64,000 nucleotides of DNA from Candidatus Terraquivivens tengchongensis (GCA_023268355.1 JALNJK010000001.1:1-64000); one strand, 5' to 3'; numbered from the stretch's first letter, positions 25,024 through 36,080 are shown. The notes: a model not told the origin generated them from the sequence alone. Made by a program: numbers and translations.

Positions 25024-25500
25024 TTATTTTGTTTGAACTATCATCTCGATCTCTACCGGAGCACCCCTCGGTAACTCTATGACACCAACCGCGACCCTCG
25101 AATGCTTCCCTCTCTCACCGAACACTTGTATTAAGAGGTCTGAAGCGCCGTTGACGACCTTCGGCTGCTCACTAAAACCTTCCGCCGAAGCCACGTAACC
25201 AACTAGCTTCACAATCCTCCTCACTTTTTCGAGACTACCGAGTGAGGATTTTATGATAGAAAGGGCATTCAACGCAGCAACTCTAGCCGCCTCGTATCCC
25301 TGCTCCACTGTAACCTCTCTGCCCAGCTTGCCAGCGTACAGCAGCCTGTCGTTTACTAGTGGTATGACGCCACTCACGAAGAGCAGCTTGCCCACCCTTA
25401 CGCTCGGAACGTACGATGCGATGGGTTTGGGTGGTTCCGGTAGCGAATAACCCAATTCTTTTAGCTTATCCTCATAACTAAGCTTCGTCAACCCTACCAC
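25024..25500 (-). CDS. RidA/YjgF family protein
   Basis: 158 residues with LLFVSGVIPLV, the long helix EQGYEAARVAALNALSIIKSSLGSLEKVRRIVKLVGYV and the C-terminal VAVGVIELPRGAPVEIEMIV. This is the subgroup with a longer N-terminus (ELGYSLPEPPKPIASYVPSV). The arginine that binds the imine substrate in classic RidA is not obvious at the end (VGVIELPRGA), so enamine deaminase activity is uncertain. The start is a GTG. Confidence 0.8.
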   Translation of the reverse strand: MVGLTKLSYEDKLKELGYSLPEPPKPIASYVPSVRVGKLLFVSGVIPLVNDRLLYAGKLGREVTVEQGYEAARVAALNALSIIKSSLGSLEKVRRIVKLVGYVASAEGFSEQPKVVNGASDLLIQVFGERGKHSRVAVGVIELPRGAPVEIEMIVQTK

Positions 25501-25544
25501 GTATAAAAGAAAAGAGGTTAGACTCAGCTATAAAACTCTAGCCT

Positions 25545-27837
<2,293 letters not shown>

Positions 27838-27888
27838 GTTTCAACTCTAAACTTAAAAATATTTAATTTTTCTTATCATTGAAAAAAT

Positions 27889-30630
27889 TTATAATTCGGA
27901 CGTCGGCACTGGGTAGTAATACTCTCCCATTGCCTTTTGTTGCCTGTCCAACCTAGAGTCAGGTTTGTTTGCCCTTGGCCTAAATGTCTGGTGGTCTCTC
28001 CTGAAAGTGACACCCATCTCTTTTAGAAAAGCGTTGAACCCTGACCTAAGATCCATGGGCTTGCTGGCACGTCCGTTGATACCAGGCTCGCCCGAGAAGA
28101 CCATTAGTCTGCTCGATGCAAAGTCCAACACCATGAGGTCGTGTTCGACGAGGAAGGTGTAGGCCTTCCTTTCACGTGTTATCCTCTTTAACAACTTTGC
28201 AATTGTATATCTTTCCTCAACGTCCAAGTAGGCGCTCGGCTCGTCTATCAGGTAAATTTCGGCATCCTTTGAAAGAGCCTCCGCTATCGCAACCTTCTGA
28301 AGCTCGCCACCACTCAGCTCTTTAACTTCCCTTTCAAGTAGCTTGTGCAAACCTAACGGTCTAATCAGCTCTGACTGGTAAAGGTCGGTATCGAACTTGC
28401 TCCCGGCCGCCTCCCTAAGAACGGCTTCAACATTCTCGTCCTTTACCTCTGGGTACTGGGGCTTGTAGCTTATCGTCCTGTAAGGCAGTTGAAACTCTCT
28501 GTCCGCCTTTTCGATACCTGCCAATATCTTTATGAATGTTGTCTTGCCTATACCGTTCGGACCAACTATACCGATTACCTCGCCCGGATATATGCACCCC
28601 TCCTCGACCTCCAGCTTAAAGACATCATAGGTTTTCGTCATGCTGGGCCAGCAAAGCGTCAAATAACCTTCTTCATAAGTTTCCGTTGGAGGCTTTAACT
28701 GGAACGATATTCTTTCGCTTCTAAACCTTACGTTCTCGTCTGGTATGTATCCTTCTATGAATATGTTTATGCCCTCCCTAACACCGTAAGGGCCTGCGAC
28801 GATACCGTATACTCCGGGTTCGCCATAAAACACGAAGATCTTGTCCGATGTGTAATCGAGAACAGCGAGGTCGTGGTCGGATACGAGAACCATACCCTCA
28901 TGTGATGCATCTCTAATTGCCGAGGCGGCTCTGAACCTTTGCTTGATGTCGAGAAAACTTGTCGGCTCGTCTAAGATGAAAGTATTAGCATCCTTCGCAA
29001 GACAAGCCGCTATCGCAAGACGTTGGAGCTCACCACCACTAAGCACAGAAACATCCCTGTCCAACAGGTTACGGAGCTCCAGTATGTCTACTAGCTTGTT
29101 AACACGTTCTTCGGGCCCCATCTTTGATAAAATCGTACCCACTTTACCCTTAACGACCTTTGGTATCATATCGATGTATTGCGGCTTATACGAGATTTTC
29201 ACGTTACCGTTGGCAAGCTTCGTCAAGTAATCCTGTATCAATGAACCCCTGAACACTTTAGCAACTTCGTGTAAAGATGCCTCTCCATCAAGCTTGCCCA
29301 GATTAGGAACGATTCGGCCCGCAAGTATCTGTAACGCAGTGGTTTTGCCTATGCCGTTCTTTCCTATTATGCCGACGACCTTCCCCTGCTCCAGGTACGG
29401 AAGCCTGTAAAGCCTGAATGAATTCACGCCGTATTGATGCGTTAGGTCCTTACCGAGTTCTTCACTTAGGTTAACTATCGTGATGGCCTTGAAGGGGCAT
29501 TTCTTAACGCAGTTGTGGACTACAAGCCCTGCTACGTTGTATGTCTCGTCGTCCTTGACCTCCAAGTTCATTACCAAGTAATCCTTTACACACTCAACAC
29601 TCACTGAGTCTATTGGATGTAGTTGGTAACCCTGCGATGATATGCTTTCTCTGCCGTCACCAATCGAAATCACGTACTCGTTGGCAACCTTGTTTATTGA
29701 CAGCGGTAAGCCGACCCTAGCCCCCATCAACTTTAAGATGTATGCGTCGTTCGTTGAGTTGCATGGGATCTCACGACAACCCTTGGCTTCCATGAATCCC
29801 GAGATGAAACCCCTTAAGAAGTCTAAAGGTGCCGATAGAAGGCTCGCCGGCACCCTCTTAGAATCTTCAGAATCCCCGAGAAGGCTGCGGAGCAGGTTGG
29901 CCAGCGACTCTGAGCTGACGGCGAACGAGTTTGAACCCTCCCGTATTGTTTTCACGCCAAAACATTTCTCCAGAAATCCTTCGGCCTTCTTAGTCAACCC
30001 CTCTTCATCGAACCTAAATACGATTTTTCCATGCTCCAAGGTTCCTCTAGCAAGGTAGTAGCCGAATACCATGCCGAGCTCAAACGTTAACTGAAGGGAT
30101 AACAATTGAGCCGATCCATCCGAGGCGGTAACGATAGGCTCTTCTAAACCACAGTCGCCCATGATTATCGGAACACAAAGATAATCACCTTCTTTCAGCT
30201 CAGGCGGGGTTTTCCACGTAAACGTAAAATCGTTCTCTTCTCGACCTTTCGAGGCGACGAGTAGCGGATGTTCCTCGGTTAGCGTTACCACGTCCGGTAT
30301 GCCGCGAACCCTTACCTTATAAAGGGGCCCAGTATACAGCCTGACGCTTTTCGAGATAACTGTCTTAAACCTTCCTTTATGGGTGAGTACCATATTGCCC
30401 GCTCTTATTTCCTTAATGGGCTTTAAGCCAGCATCTGTTATCACTGGTGCGTTCGGGTCGAGGCATATGCCGCACCCGATACACAGTATTTCGTTTATTA
30501 CTGGAAATCCCTTATCGCCGAGCTTGATCGCCTCTATCTTGTTTCTCACGGGTGGGCAGAACGATATGCAAGGCTGGCCGCATTTTGTCGGCTGGCAGAA
30601 ATCATAATCTATAACCGCGACCCTAGGCAA
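27889..30630 (-). CDS. Ribosome-recycling ATPase ABCE1 (RLI1) precursor containing an intein
   Basis: 913-residue precursor. The N-terminal Fe-S domain has C12, C17, C21, C25 and then C50xxC53, where it is interrupted by a 318-residue intein (56-373); host sequence resumes at C374VKKC378PF. Two ABC ATPase domains follow, with Walker A IIGKNGIGKTT and IVGPNGIGKTT, signatures LSGGELQR and LSGGELQK, and Walker B FILDEPTSFLD and YLIDEPSAYLD. After splicing the protein is about 595 residues, the normal ABCE1 length. ABCE1 splits terminated 70S ribosomes into subunits and is essential in archaea and eukaryotes. The start is a TTG with GGTGG 7 nt upstream. Confidence 0.95.
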   Translation of the reverse strand: MPRVAVIDYDFCQPTKCGQPCISFCPPVRNKIEAIKLGDKGFPVINEILCIGCGICLDPNAPVITDAGLKPIKEIRAGNMVLTHKGRFKTVISKSVRLYTGPLYKVRVRGIPDVVTLTEEHPLLVASKGREENDFTFTWKTPPELKEGDYLCVPIIMGDCGLEEPIVTASDGSAQLLSLQLTFELGMVFGYYLARGTLEHGKIVFRFDEEGLTKKAEGFLEKCFGVKTIREGSNSFAVSSESLANLLRSLLGDSEDSKRVPASLLSAPLDFLRGFISGFMEAKGCREIPCNSTNDAYILKLMGARVGLPLSINKVANEYVISIGDGRESISSQGYQLHPIDSVSVECVKDYLVMNLEVKDDETYNVAGLVVHNCVKKCPFKAITIVNLSEELGKDLTHQYGVNSFRLYRLPYLEQGKVVGIIGKNGIGKTTALQILAGRIVPNLGKLDGEASLHEVAKVFRGSLIQDYLTKLANGNVKISYKPQYIDMIPKVVKGKVGTILSKMGPEERVNKLVDILELRNLLDRDVSVLSGGELQRLAIAACLAKDANTFILDEPTSFLDIKQRFRAASAIRDASHEGMVLVSDHDLAVLDYTSDKIFVFYGEPGVYGIVAGPYGVREGINIFIEGYIPDENVRFRSERISFQLKPPTETYEEGYLTLCWPSMTKTYDVFKLEVEEGCIYPGEVIGIVGPNGIGKTTFIKILAGIEKADREFQLPYRTISYKPQYPEVKDENVEAVLREAAGSKFDTDLYQSELIRPLGLHKLLEREVKELSGGELQKVAIAEALSKDAEIYLIDEPSAYLDVEERYTIAKLLKRITRERKAYTFLVEHDLMVLDFASSRLMVFSGEPGINGRASKPMDLRSGFNAFLKEMGVTFRRDHQTFRPRANKPDSRLDRQQKAMGEYYYPVPTSEL
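29512..30465 (-). other. Intein inserted in the Fe-S domain of ABCE1, with degenerate homing-endonuclease motifs
   Basis: Residues 56-373 of the precursor. Block A starts CLDPNAPVITDAGLKPI, block B is LTEEHPLLV (T118, H121), block F/G runs VKDDETYNVAGLVVHN with the terminal His372-Asn373, and the +1 residue is Cys374. Blocks C and E of a LAGLIDADG endonuclease are recognisable as GYYLARG (about 190-196) and GFMEAKG (278-284), but both catalytic aspartates appear replaced (Arg195, Lys283). So it should splice, but homing is probably lost. Splicing regenerates C50xxC53xxCxxxCP, so the +1 cysteine is itself a cluster ligand. Confidence 0.93.
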
Positions 30631-30712
30631 TACCGACCCACCTACGGATACAAATCCAAGTACCTAAACACGGCTTTTTACTGAACAGAAGCCAATAGGT
30701 CCTTGGTATAAT

Positions 30713-32239
30713 TTAAGTATTGGCGTTCCCAGCAAGCGAGACTTGACCCTGCTTAATTTCTGACTTTAAAAATTCCACGAGCAACCTAACGCCGACGCCC
30801 GTAGCACCCTTCGGTATGTAACTCTTCTCAGGTGACGATTCTTGGGTCCATGCAGTCCCCGCTATGTCTATATGGGCCCAGGGTATGTTACTATCCACGA
30901 AGTTCATCAAGAAGGCCGCCGCGGTTATCGCGCCAGCAGGTCTACCGCCGACGTTCTTCATATCTGCCACATCGCTCTTTATCTGCTCGAAGTACTCTTT
31001 CCAGAGCGGAAGCCTCCAAAGCCTCTCTCCGGTCTTTTCTCCTGCCTTTATAAGCCTATCAGCCAACCCATCGTTGTTGCTGAATAAACCGCTCGCATGC
31101 GTTCCGAGGGCTATGACGCAGGCACCAGTTAGCGTTGCCAGATCTATTATCGCTTTTGGTTTCATCTCGGACGCATAAGCAAGAGCATCTGCAAGTATGA
31201 GCCTACCCTCTGCATCTGTGCTTATGATTTCTGCCGTCTTTCCGTTTCTAAACTTAATAATGTCTCCAGGCTTAAGCGCATTACCACTCGGCAGGTTTTC
31301 GACGACCGGCACTATGCCTATCAACCTTATGGGAAGTTTAAGCTCGGCTACTGCCTTCATGAGCGCTATGACTGCGGCCGCGCCAGATTTATCGTACTTC
31401 ATTTCTTCCATCTTTTCCGACGGTTTTATGGATATGCCACCGCTGTCGAACACTACTCCCTTCCCTACAACTGCGTAGGTATCGCCACCCCCGTCATACT
31501 TCATGACTATCAAGACTGGCGGGTTGGAGCTGCCTTTTCCGACGCTAACTATGCCTTTCATGCCCATCCTCTCAAGAACCTCCATCTCGAAGACCTTGGT
31601 AGAGAAGCCGCTCGCCATACCGACCTCGGTCGCTATCTCCGCCATCCTTTTGGGCGGGATGTCGCTGCTCGGCATGTTTGCTATGTCCCTCGCAAGCTTT
31701 ACGGCCTCCGAGACTATGGTGGCCTCCCGTGCCGCAGCGTCGCACATGCCTTTCATATCTGAGTCCACTACGAGCCTGACGAGCTCCGGATACTTGCCAT
31801 CCTCGACCTTTGACTTGTACTTGTCAAATTTGTAAAAAGCCAGACTTATCGCCTCGACGACGCTTGCAGTTATCTCGGGAGCGGTATAGGGAGGTATGCT
31901 GAGTATGGGCACAGCTACGCTCCTGCTACCTAGCTCCTTGACCTTCAGGGCCGCATAACCATGAGCTTGTCTTATAGCCTCTAGACTAAAATCCTGCTTG
32001 CTTCCCAGACCCAATAGCAGAAAGCAACGGATCGAGCCTGCCGATTTTGGATATACTGGTAACACTTGACCAAGTTTAGCCTTAAAACCACCCGTCCCGA
32101 TAGGTGGTGCTACCTCTTCTTTGATACTCTCGGGTAGTGTAAGTATGGCCTCCGGAACTTCAGTAGTCTCAAAGAACTGGATGATAAGAGAATCTGCTTC
32201 TACATCCTCTAAATTTGTCGAAGTTACTTCAAATCTCAT
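30713..32239 (-). CDS. Leucyl aminopeptidase (M17 family)
   Basis: 508 residues. The C-terminal catalytic domain shows VVGKGVVFDSGGISIKPS, KYDKSGAAAVI and the signature ISTDAEGRLILADAL, all characteristic of M17 di-metal aminopeptidases. IDLATLTGACVIALG and the final GATGVGVRLLVEFL complete the family pattern. A macro-like N-terminal domain precedes it. It probably releases N-terminal residues from cytosolic peptides as a hexamer. Confidence 0.93.
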   Translation of the reverse strand: MRFEVTSTNLEDVEADSLIIQFFETTEVPEAILTLPESIKEEVAPPIGTGGFKAKLGQVLPVYPKSAGSIRCFLLLGLGSKQDFSLEAIRQAHGYAALKVKELGSRSVAVPILSIPPYTAPEITASVVEAISLAFYKFDKYKSKVEDGKYPELVRLVVDSDMKGMCDAAAREATIVSEAVKLARDIANMPSSDIPPKRMAEIATEVGMASGFSTKVFEMEVLERMGMKGIVSVGKGSSNPPVLIVMKYDGGGDTYAVVGKGVVFDSGGISIKPSEKMEEMKYDKSGAAAVIALMKAVAELKLPIRLIGIVPVVENLPSGNALKPGDIIKFRNGKTAEIISTDAEGRLILADALAYASEMKPKAIIDLATLTGACVIALGTHASGLFSNNDGLADRLIKAGEKTGERLWRLPLWKEYFEQIKSDVADMKNVGGRPAGAITAAAFLMNFVDSNIPWAHIDIAGTAWTQESSPEKSYIPKGATGVGVRLLVEFLKSEIKQGQVSLAGNANT

Positions 32240-32450
32240 CGTTTTTAATCAAAAGTTAGTAGTTTAATAACTTTTAATCAGAACCTTAACGCGAGGATAG
32301 CAGGAAAAGAAAGCGCTAAACCAAACATCAGACCCAAACTTTAAAGCTCCACTTTATAACATTAGCCCCGTCAAGCTACTCCCTGTTTTTACAGGAAGGA
32401 TGGATAAACTTCGGATATTGCGTGTTCTAATAGAGGGAGAGATTGGCAGC

Positions 32451-32678
32451 TCACTCCCAGACTATGAGCGTGGTAGTCGACCTAATTCTTTGGATGTGTC
32501 TTATCCTGGATATCATCGTCCTAAGTTTCTCATGGTCCTCAGCCTCTATTCTGACCACTATGTCGTAAACTCCGTATACCCTACAAGCCTCCTTTACATT
32601 GGTTATTTGTTTTAGCTCAGCTAATGTTTCGTCCTCGTATCCGGGCTCCACAGTCAGTAATACATAGGCTATCTGCAT
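32451..32678 (-). CDS. Stand-alone Lrp/AsnC ligand-binding (RAM) domain protein
   Basis: 75 residues comprising only the RAM domain: AYVLLTVEPGYEDETLAELKQITNVKEACRVYGVYDIVVRIEAEDHEKL followed by IRHIQRIRSTTTLIV. There is no DNA-binding helix-turn-helix. Such proteins bind amino acids and may modulate full-length Lrp regulators or act as sensors. ATG start at 32676-32678. The 211-bp gap to the aminopeptidase gene shows no other gene. Confidence 0.85.
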   Translation of the reverse strand: MQIAYVLLTVEPGYEDETLAELKQITNVKEACRVYGVYDIVVRIEAEDHEKLRTMISRIRHIQRIRSTTTLIVWE

Positions 32679-32817
32679 ACCACGTTTAGCACAAAATACT
32701 TAGTATAAAAATCTTGCTTAACATTACCCGCATAATACGGGGGACTGCCTACTCGGAATCTGCTTTATGCGCGTTTAAAGGAAGGTTTATGATAGGCTAA
32801 CCACCAGGTCGGGTGGT

Positions 32818-33330
32818 ATGGCTAGACTGATTGCAGGTTTCATCATTGGTATGGCGACGCTTACCTTAGCGTCTGTCGTCTTGTTTACGGGTCATAGCCC
32901 ATCATGGCCAGAGCCCGAGAATTTCCAGCTTTTAGTACTCTCGTTGCTGCTTCAGGCATACACAGCACTCTTGCTACCTCTATCCACGGGTTTTATAAGC
33001 AGTAGTGAGGGTCTGGTGTGTTTCATGATATGGGCGGTCGCATCCGCACTCGCCGGATTAGTAGCTGGAAAACTCTCTTCCTCCGTAAAGCTATCGTTGT
33101 TAATGCCTTCGTCCATTATCTTATCATGGCTTGGCTTGACGGGCGTGGTTTTTGCGGATGTTTATGGCCCTCAATTTTGGTTGGTTAAGGTGAACACGTT
33201 CATAGAAAACCTCATACCGCCCCAACCGCTCAACCTTATGGTACCGTATCTAGTGGTCTTGGCATTTTCAAGCGTATTTGGGTTCCTGTCGTCAACTCTC
33301 TTAACACGCAAAGAGACAGCAGTCGTCTGA
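32818..33330 (+). CDS. Integral membrane protein, unknown
   Basis: 170 residues with four predicted membrane segments, starting MARLIAGFIIGMATLTLASVV and ending in a short basic tail. The second half holds LVAGKLSSSVKLSLLMPSSIILSWLGLTGVVF and a proline-rich loop ENLIPPQPLN before the last helix. GGGTGG lies just before the ATG. No family is recognised and the neighbours give no clear functional hint. Confidence 0.6.
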   Translation: MARLIAGFIIGMATLTLASVVLFTGHSPSWPEPENFQLLVLSLLLQAYTALLLPLSTGFISSSEGLVCFMIWAVASALAGLVAGKLSSSVKLSLLMPSSIILSWLGLTGVVFADVYGPQFWLVKVNTFIENLIPPQPLNLMVPYLVVLAFSSVFGFLSSTLLTRKETAVV

Positions 33331-33410
33331 AGACCTAATCTACAAAAAAAAGTAAAAATATTAAGGGGCGGCTTTAGGGTTTTAACGTCTCTAAGATTCT
33401 TTAAGTCAAG

Positions 33411-33524
33411 TTATCCCCCTTCAGGGGCGGGAGCTTCTGGTGCCTTCTCCTCCTCGGTCTTCTTAGCCTTTTTCTTCTTCGTCTTTGTCTTTGCTTTTGT
33501 CTTCTTAGCCTTCTTCTTTGGCAT
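33411..33524 (-). CDS. Tiny lysine-rich protein (37 aa)
   Basis: An ATG frame of 37 codons: a start MPKKKAKKTKAKTK, further lysines to about residue 22, then an acidic/proline end TEEEKAPEAPAPEGG. It has about 17 lysines and both AAA and AAG codons. A TATA-like TTGTATAAAG lies about 20 nt upstream, consistent with a near-leaderless transcript. It resembles the free lysine-rich tails of histones, HU-like and ribosomal proteins, so nucleic-acid binding is the obvious guess. It is otherwise unrecognised. Confidence 0.6.
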   Translation of the reverse strand: MPKKKAKKTKAKTKTKKKKAKKTEEEKAPEAPAPEGG

Positions 33525-33652
33525 ACTTATTCACAATCTTTATACAAATTTATTGTTATAAAAATTTTTCGAATTTTGTAACAATACAGCGACACGTTAA
33601 AGTAAAGCGCTGAAGTTGTTATGCTAGGTAATCTTTTTAAGTGATTTAGAAT

Positions 33653-34000
33653 TTGGATGCTCGAAGTCAGTTGTCGCAGGTTGACATATCAGAGTTTAAA
33701 AGGTTCGACATTAGGGTGGGCCTGGTTGAACATGCGGAAAGGGTGGTCGGGACCGACAGACTTATAAAATTACTCGTCAATTTCGGCTCCTTCAAGAAAA
33801 GGGCAATAACCGGCCTTGGTCACATATACGAACCAGAGCACTTCATCAATAAGAAGTTCGTGTTCTTGGTGAACCTCAAGCCAAAGACCGTTAGGGGCGA
33901 GGTATCCGAATGCATGATATTAGCGGCTGCCGAGTCGGAAGACATCATAGCGCCGATAATTCCCGAAAGGGATGTAAAGGAGGGGTCCCAAGTATTATAG
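33653..34000 (+). CDS. tRNA-binding (EMAP/CsaA-type OB fold) domain protein
   Basis: 115 residues forming one tRNA-binding OB fold: FKRFDIRVGLVEHAERVVGTDRLIKLLVNFG, then FVFLVNLKPKTVRGEVSECMILAA, as in CsaA, Arc1p/EMAPII and the C-terminal domain of MetRS. It may be the separate C-terminal subunit that helps an aminoacyl-tRNA synthetase bind tRNA. The adjacent AsnRS gene starts 52 bp downstream. The only initiator near the N-terminus is TTG. Confidence 0.85.
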   Translation: MDARSQLSQVDISEFKRFDIRVGLVEHAERVVGTDRLIKLLVNFGSFKKRAITGLGHIYEPEHFINKKFVFLVNLKPKTVRGEVSECMILAAAESEDIIAPIIPERDVKEGSQVL

Positions 34001-34052
34001 GCTTTGCCGGAACGTTCAAAGCATGCCTTAAACATTAGAGGAGGTGTCTAAA

Positions 34053-35348
34053 TTGGCCAGAAGGTTACACGTTGCCGAAGCCTTCGAAGCGCCGGAGAAT
34101 GAGGAAGCTGAGCTATTTGGTTGGGTCAGGAACAAGCGGGTGCATGGAGGGTTGGTTTTTCTGGAGCTTAGGGACTCCACAGGAACAATACAGGTTACAG
34201 TGAAGCGTGGATTTGCCGAGGAGGATAGCTTTAAGGAAGCCCTGGACGTTACAAGGGAATCGTCGGTCGTAATAACAGGTATCATAAAAAAGGACCCGAG
34301 GGCGCCAGGTGGAACTGAAATACACTGCAGGTCATTCAAGGTCATAGGTAAATCAATAGCTGAGTTTCCCATAAAGCCCGGTGCCAGCGTTAAGTTCTTA
34401 CTAGACAATAGACACCTGCACCTCAGGAGTCCCAAGGTTACCGCAGTAATGAAGATACGCTCCTTGCTGACCGGACTCATCCACGAATGGTTTAGGAAGA
34501 ACGGGTTTACCGAGATCCACTGTCCTACGTTCATAACGGCCGCCGTCGAGGGCGGTGCTACGCTTTTTAAGGTAGATTACTTTGGCAGGAACGTCTACTT
34601 GACCCAGAGCGTCCAATTCTATCAAGAGGCGGCAATATTCGGATTAGAGAAGGTTTACACGATACAGCCTAGCTTTAGGGCCGAGCTCAGCAGGACTAGA
34701 AGGCACCTGACCGAGTTTTGGCACGTTGAGGCCGAGATGGCCAACGCGACGCTAGAAGACATGATGGCAGTTGTTGAGAGACTTGTCGGCGACACTGTTA
34801 AGGCGCTAGCGGAGTCTGCTGGACCCTACCTCAAGATTTTAGGGAAGAGTATAAACCCCTCGGTCGCGGAACCTCCATACCCCAGAATAAAATATGCCGA
34901 AGCTCTAGAAATTCTAAGGAGGAAGGGTTTCAACATAGAATGGGGACAAGATTTTGGGGCAGACGAAGAAAGGGAGCTGTCTAAGGAATTCAACAAGCCC
35001 TTTTTCGTCACCCATTACCCCAAAGAGGCAAAGGCCTTCTACCATATGCCTGACCCATCAGATCCGAGGGTCACGCTCAGCGCTGACCTTTTAGCACCCG
35101 GAGGTTATGGTGAGATAGTTGGCGGAGGTCAAAGGATTCATGATTACGAGCTACTTGTCCAGCGAATCAAAGAGGCTGGTCTTAACCCCTCAGACTATGA
35201 ATGGTACTTGGATTTAAGAAAGTACGGGTCAATACCGCATAGCGGCTTCGGTCTCGGCTTAGAGAGGATGCTTTGGTGGCTGCTCGGCATGGTGCACATC
35301 AGGAGCGTAACGCTATTTCCAAGGACGCCCGCAAGGGTTTATCCATGA
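34053..35348 (+). CDS. asnS: Asparaginyl-tRNA synthetase (class IIb)
   Basis: About 431 residues: an N-terminal OB-fold anticodon-binding domain (ELFGWVRNKRVHGGLVFLELRD), then class II motifs 2 (YTIQPSFRAE) and 3 (GFGLGLERMLWWLLG). FYHMPDPSDPRVTLSADLLAPGGYGEIVGGGQRIHDYELL fits asparaginyl rather than aspartyl enzymes, which have a charged REGRR-type stretch there. A discriminating or archaeal AspRS-derived enzyme cannot be excluded. GGAGGTG at 34040-34046 puts the start at TTG 34053, not the open GTG at 34044. It overlaps the next gene by 4 bp. Confidence 0.85.
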   Translation: MARRLHVAEAFEAPENEEAELFGWVRNKRVHGGLVFLELRDSTGTIQVTVKRGFAEEDSFKEALDVTRESSVVITGIIKKDPRAPGGTEIHCRSFKVIGKSIAEFPIKPGASVKFLLDNRHLHLRSPKVTAVMKIRSLLTGLIHEWFRKNGFTEIHCPTFITAAVEGGATLFKVDYFGRNVYLTQSVQFYQEAAIFGLEKVYTIQPSFRAELSRTRRHLTEFWHVEAEMANATLEDMMAVVERLVGDTVKALAESAGPYLKILGKSINPSVAEPPYPRIKYAEALEILRRKGFNIEWGQDFGADEERELSKEFNKPFFVTHYPKEAKAFYHMPDPSDPRVTLSADLLAPGGYGEIVGGGQRIHDYELLVQRIKEAGLNPSDYEWYLDLRKYGSIPHSGFGLGLERMLWWLLGMVHIRSVTLFPRTPARVYP

Positions 35349-35899
35349 ATGAGGTATACCTGCCTTCGGAGGATACTTTCTTACTAATGGATGCCATTAA
35401 GGATGTGCCCTATGTTAAAAAGGCGGTGGAAGTAGGTTCTGGTAGTGGTCTGGTCTCTGCAATGTTGACATATAAGTCCGATTATGTGATAGCTACGGAC
35501 ATAGATCTGAACTCATGTTATGCTACGCTAAAACGACTCCGTAAACACGGTCAAAGGACCAACACCGATGTGGTTTGTTGCAACCTCCTCTCACCATTCA
35601 GGGAAGGTTCTGGTTTTGACCTCATCGTTTTTAACCCTCCGTACCTTCCCGACGAATGCTTAAAGGACGCTTCAGTATTCGGTGGTAAACATGGTGTGGA
35701 AATATCGATAGAGTTCTTAAACCAAGCCCGTCACGTGCTTTCACGTTCCGGTAGGGTCCTGTTGGTAGTTTCGAGCGTTTCCGATTTAGGAAAGTTGTGG
35801 AGGGCAGCCTCAAGGCTAAAACTCGACCACAAAATGCTCAAATCCGTTAGGCTGTTCTTCGAAGAAATAAGTGTGGTAGAATTTAAGAAAAGCGCATAA
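35345..35899 (+). CDS. HemK2-type class I methyltransferase (protein glutamine methyltransferase-like)
   Basis: 184 residues. The SAM site is VEVGSGSGLVSAML, the acidic ribose-binding loop is ATDIDLNS, and NPPY is at 97-100, the catalytic motif of HemK/PrmC/Mtq2 N5-glutamine methyltransferases. This short form without the N-terminal helical domain matches archaeal/eukaryotic HemK2, which methylates the GGQ glutamine of release factor 1. The ATG overlaps the AsnRS stop (ATGA), so the two are translationally coupled. Confidence 0.85.
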   Translation: MNEVYLPSEDTFLLMDAIKDVPYVKKAVEVGSGSGLVSAMLTYKSDYVIATDIDLNSCYATLKRLRKHGQRTNTDVVCCNLLSPFREGSGFDLIVFNPPYLPDECLKDASVFGGKHGVEISIEFLNQARHVLSRSGRVLLVVSSVSDLGKLWRAASRLKLDHKMLKSVRLFFEEISVVEFKKSA

Positions 35900-35942
35900 A
35901 TAAAAGGTTAGTAACGGAAAACTAACCAGTTACCGTCAAGCG

Positions 35943-36080
35943 TTAAAACTCTTCTTCTTCCTCAAACTCTTCCTCTTCGAATTCTTCCTCCTCTTCAAAC
36001 TCTTCTTCCTCAAATTCCTCCTCAAACTCTTCTTCGAATTCCTCCTCTTCTTCAACTGATAATATACCCGGATAGACCAT
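35943..36080 (-). CDS. Tiny hyperacidic Glu/Phe repeat protein (45 aa)
   Basis: An ATG frame of 45 codons on the minus strand. After MVYPGILSV the rest is runs of three to five glutamates punctuated by single phenylalanines (EEEF, EEEEF), with no other residue types to the stop. Glutamate is encoded by both GAA and GAG and the spacing varies, so it is not a simple DNA microsatellite. A GGTGGG ribosome-binding-like site lies just upstream. Regularly spaced aromatic residues in an acidic chain resemble DNA mimics or acidic binding tails. No family recognised. Confidence 0.6.
   Translation of the reverse strand: MVYPGILSVEEEEEFEEEFEEEFEEEEFEEEEEFEEEEFEEEEEF

Noticed and set aside
33411-36080. 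The two tiny charged proteins as a toxin-antitoxin pair
   Set aside because: They are 2.4 kb apart, both on the minus strand with several genes between, and neither resembles a toxin fold. Opposite charge alone is insufficient.
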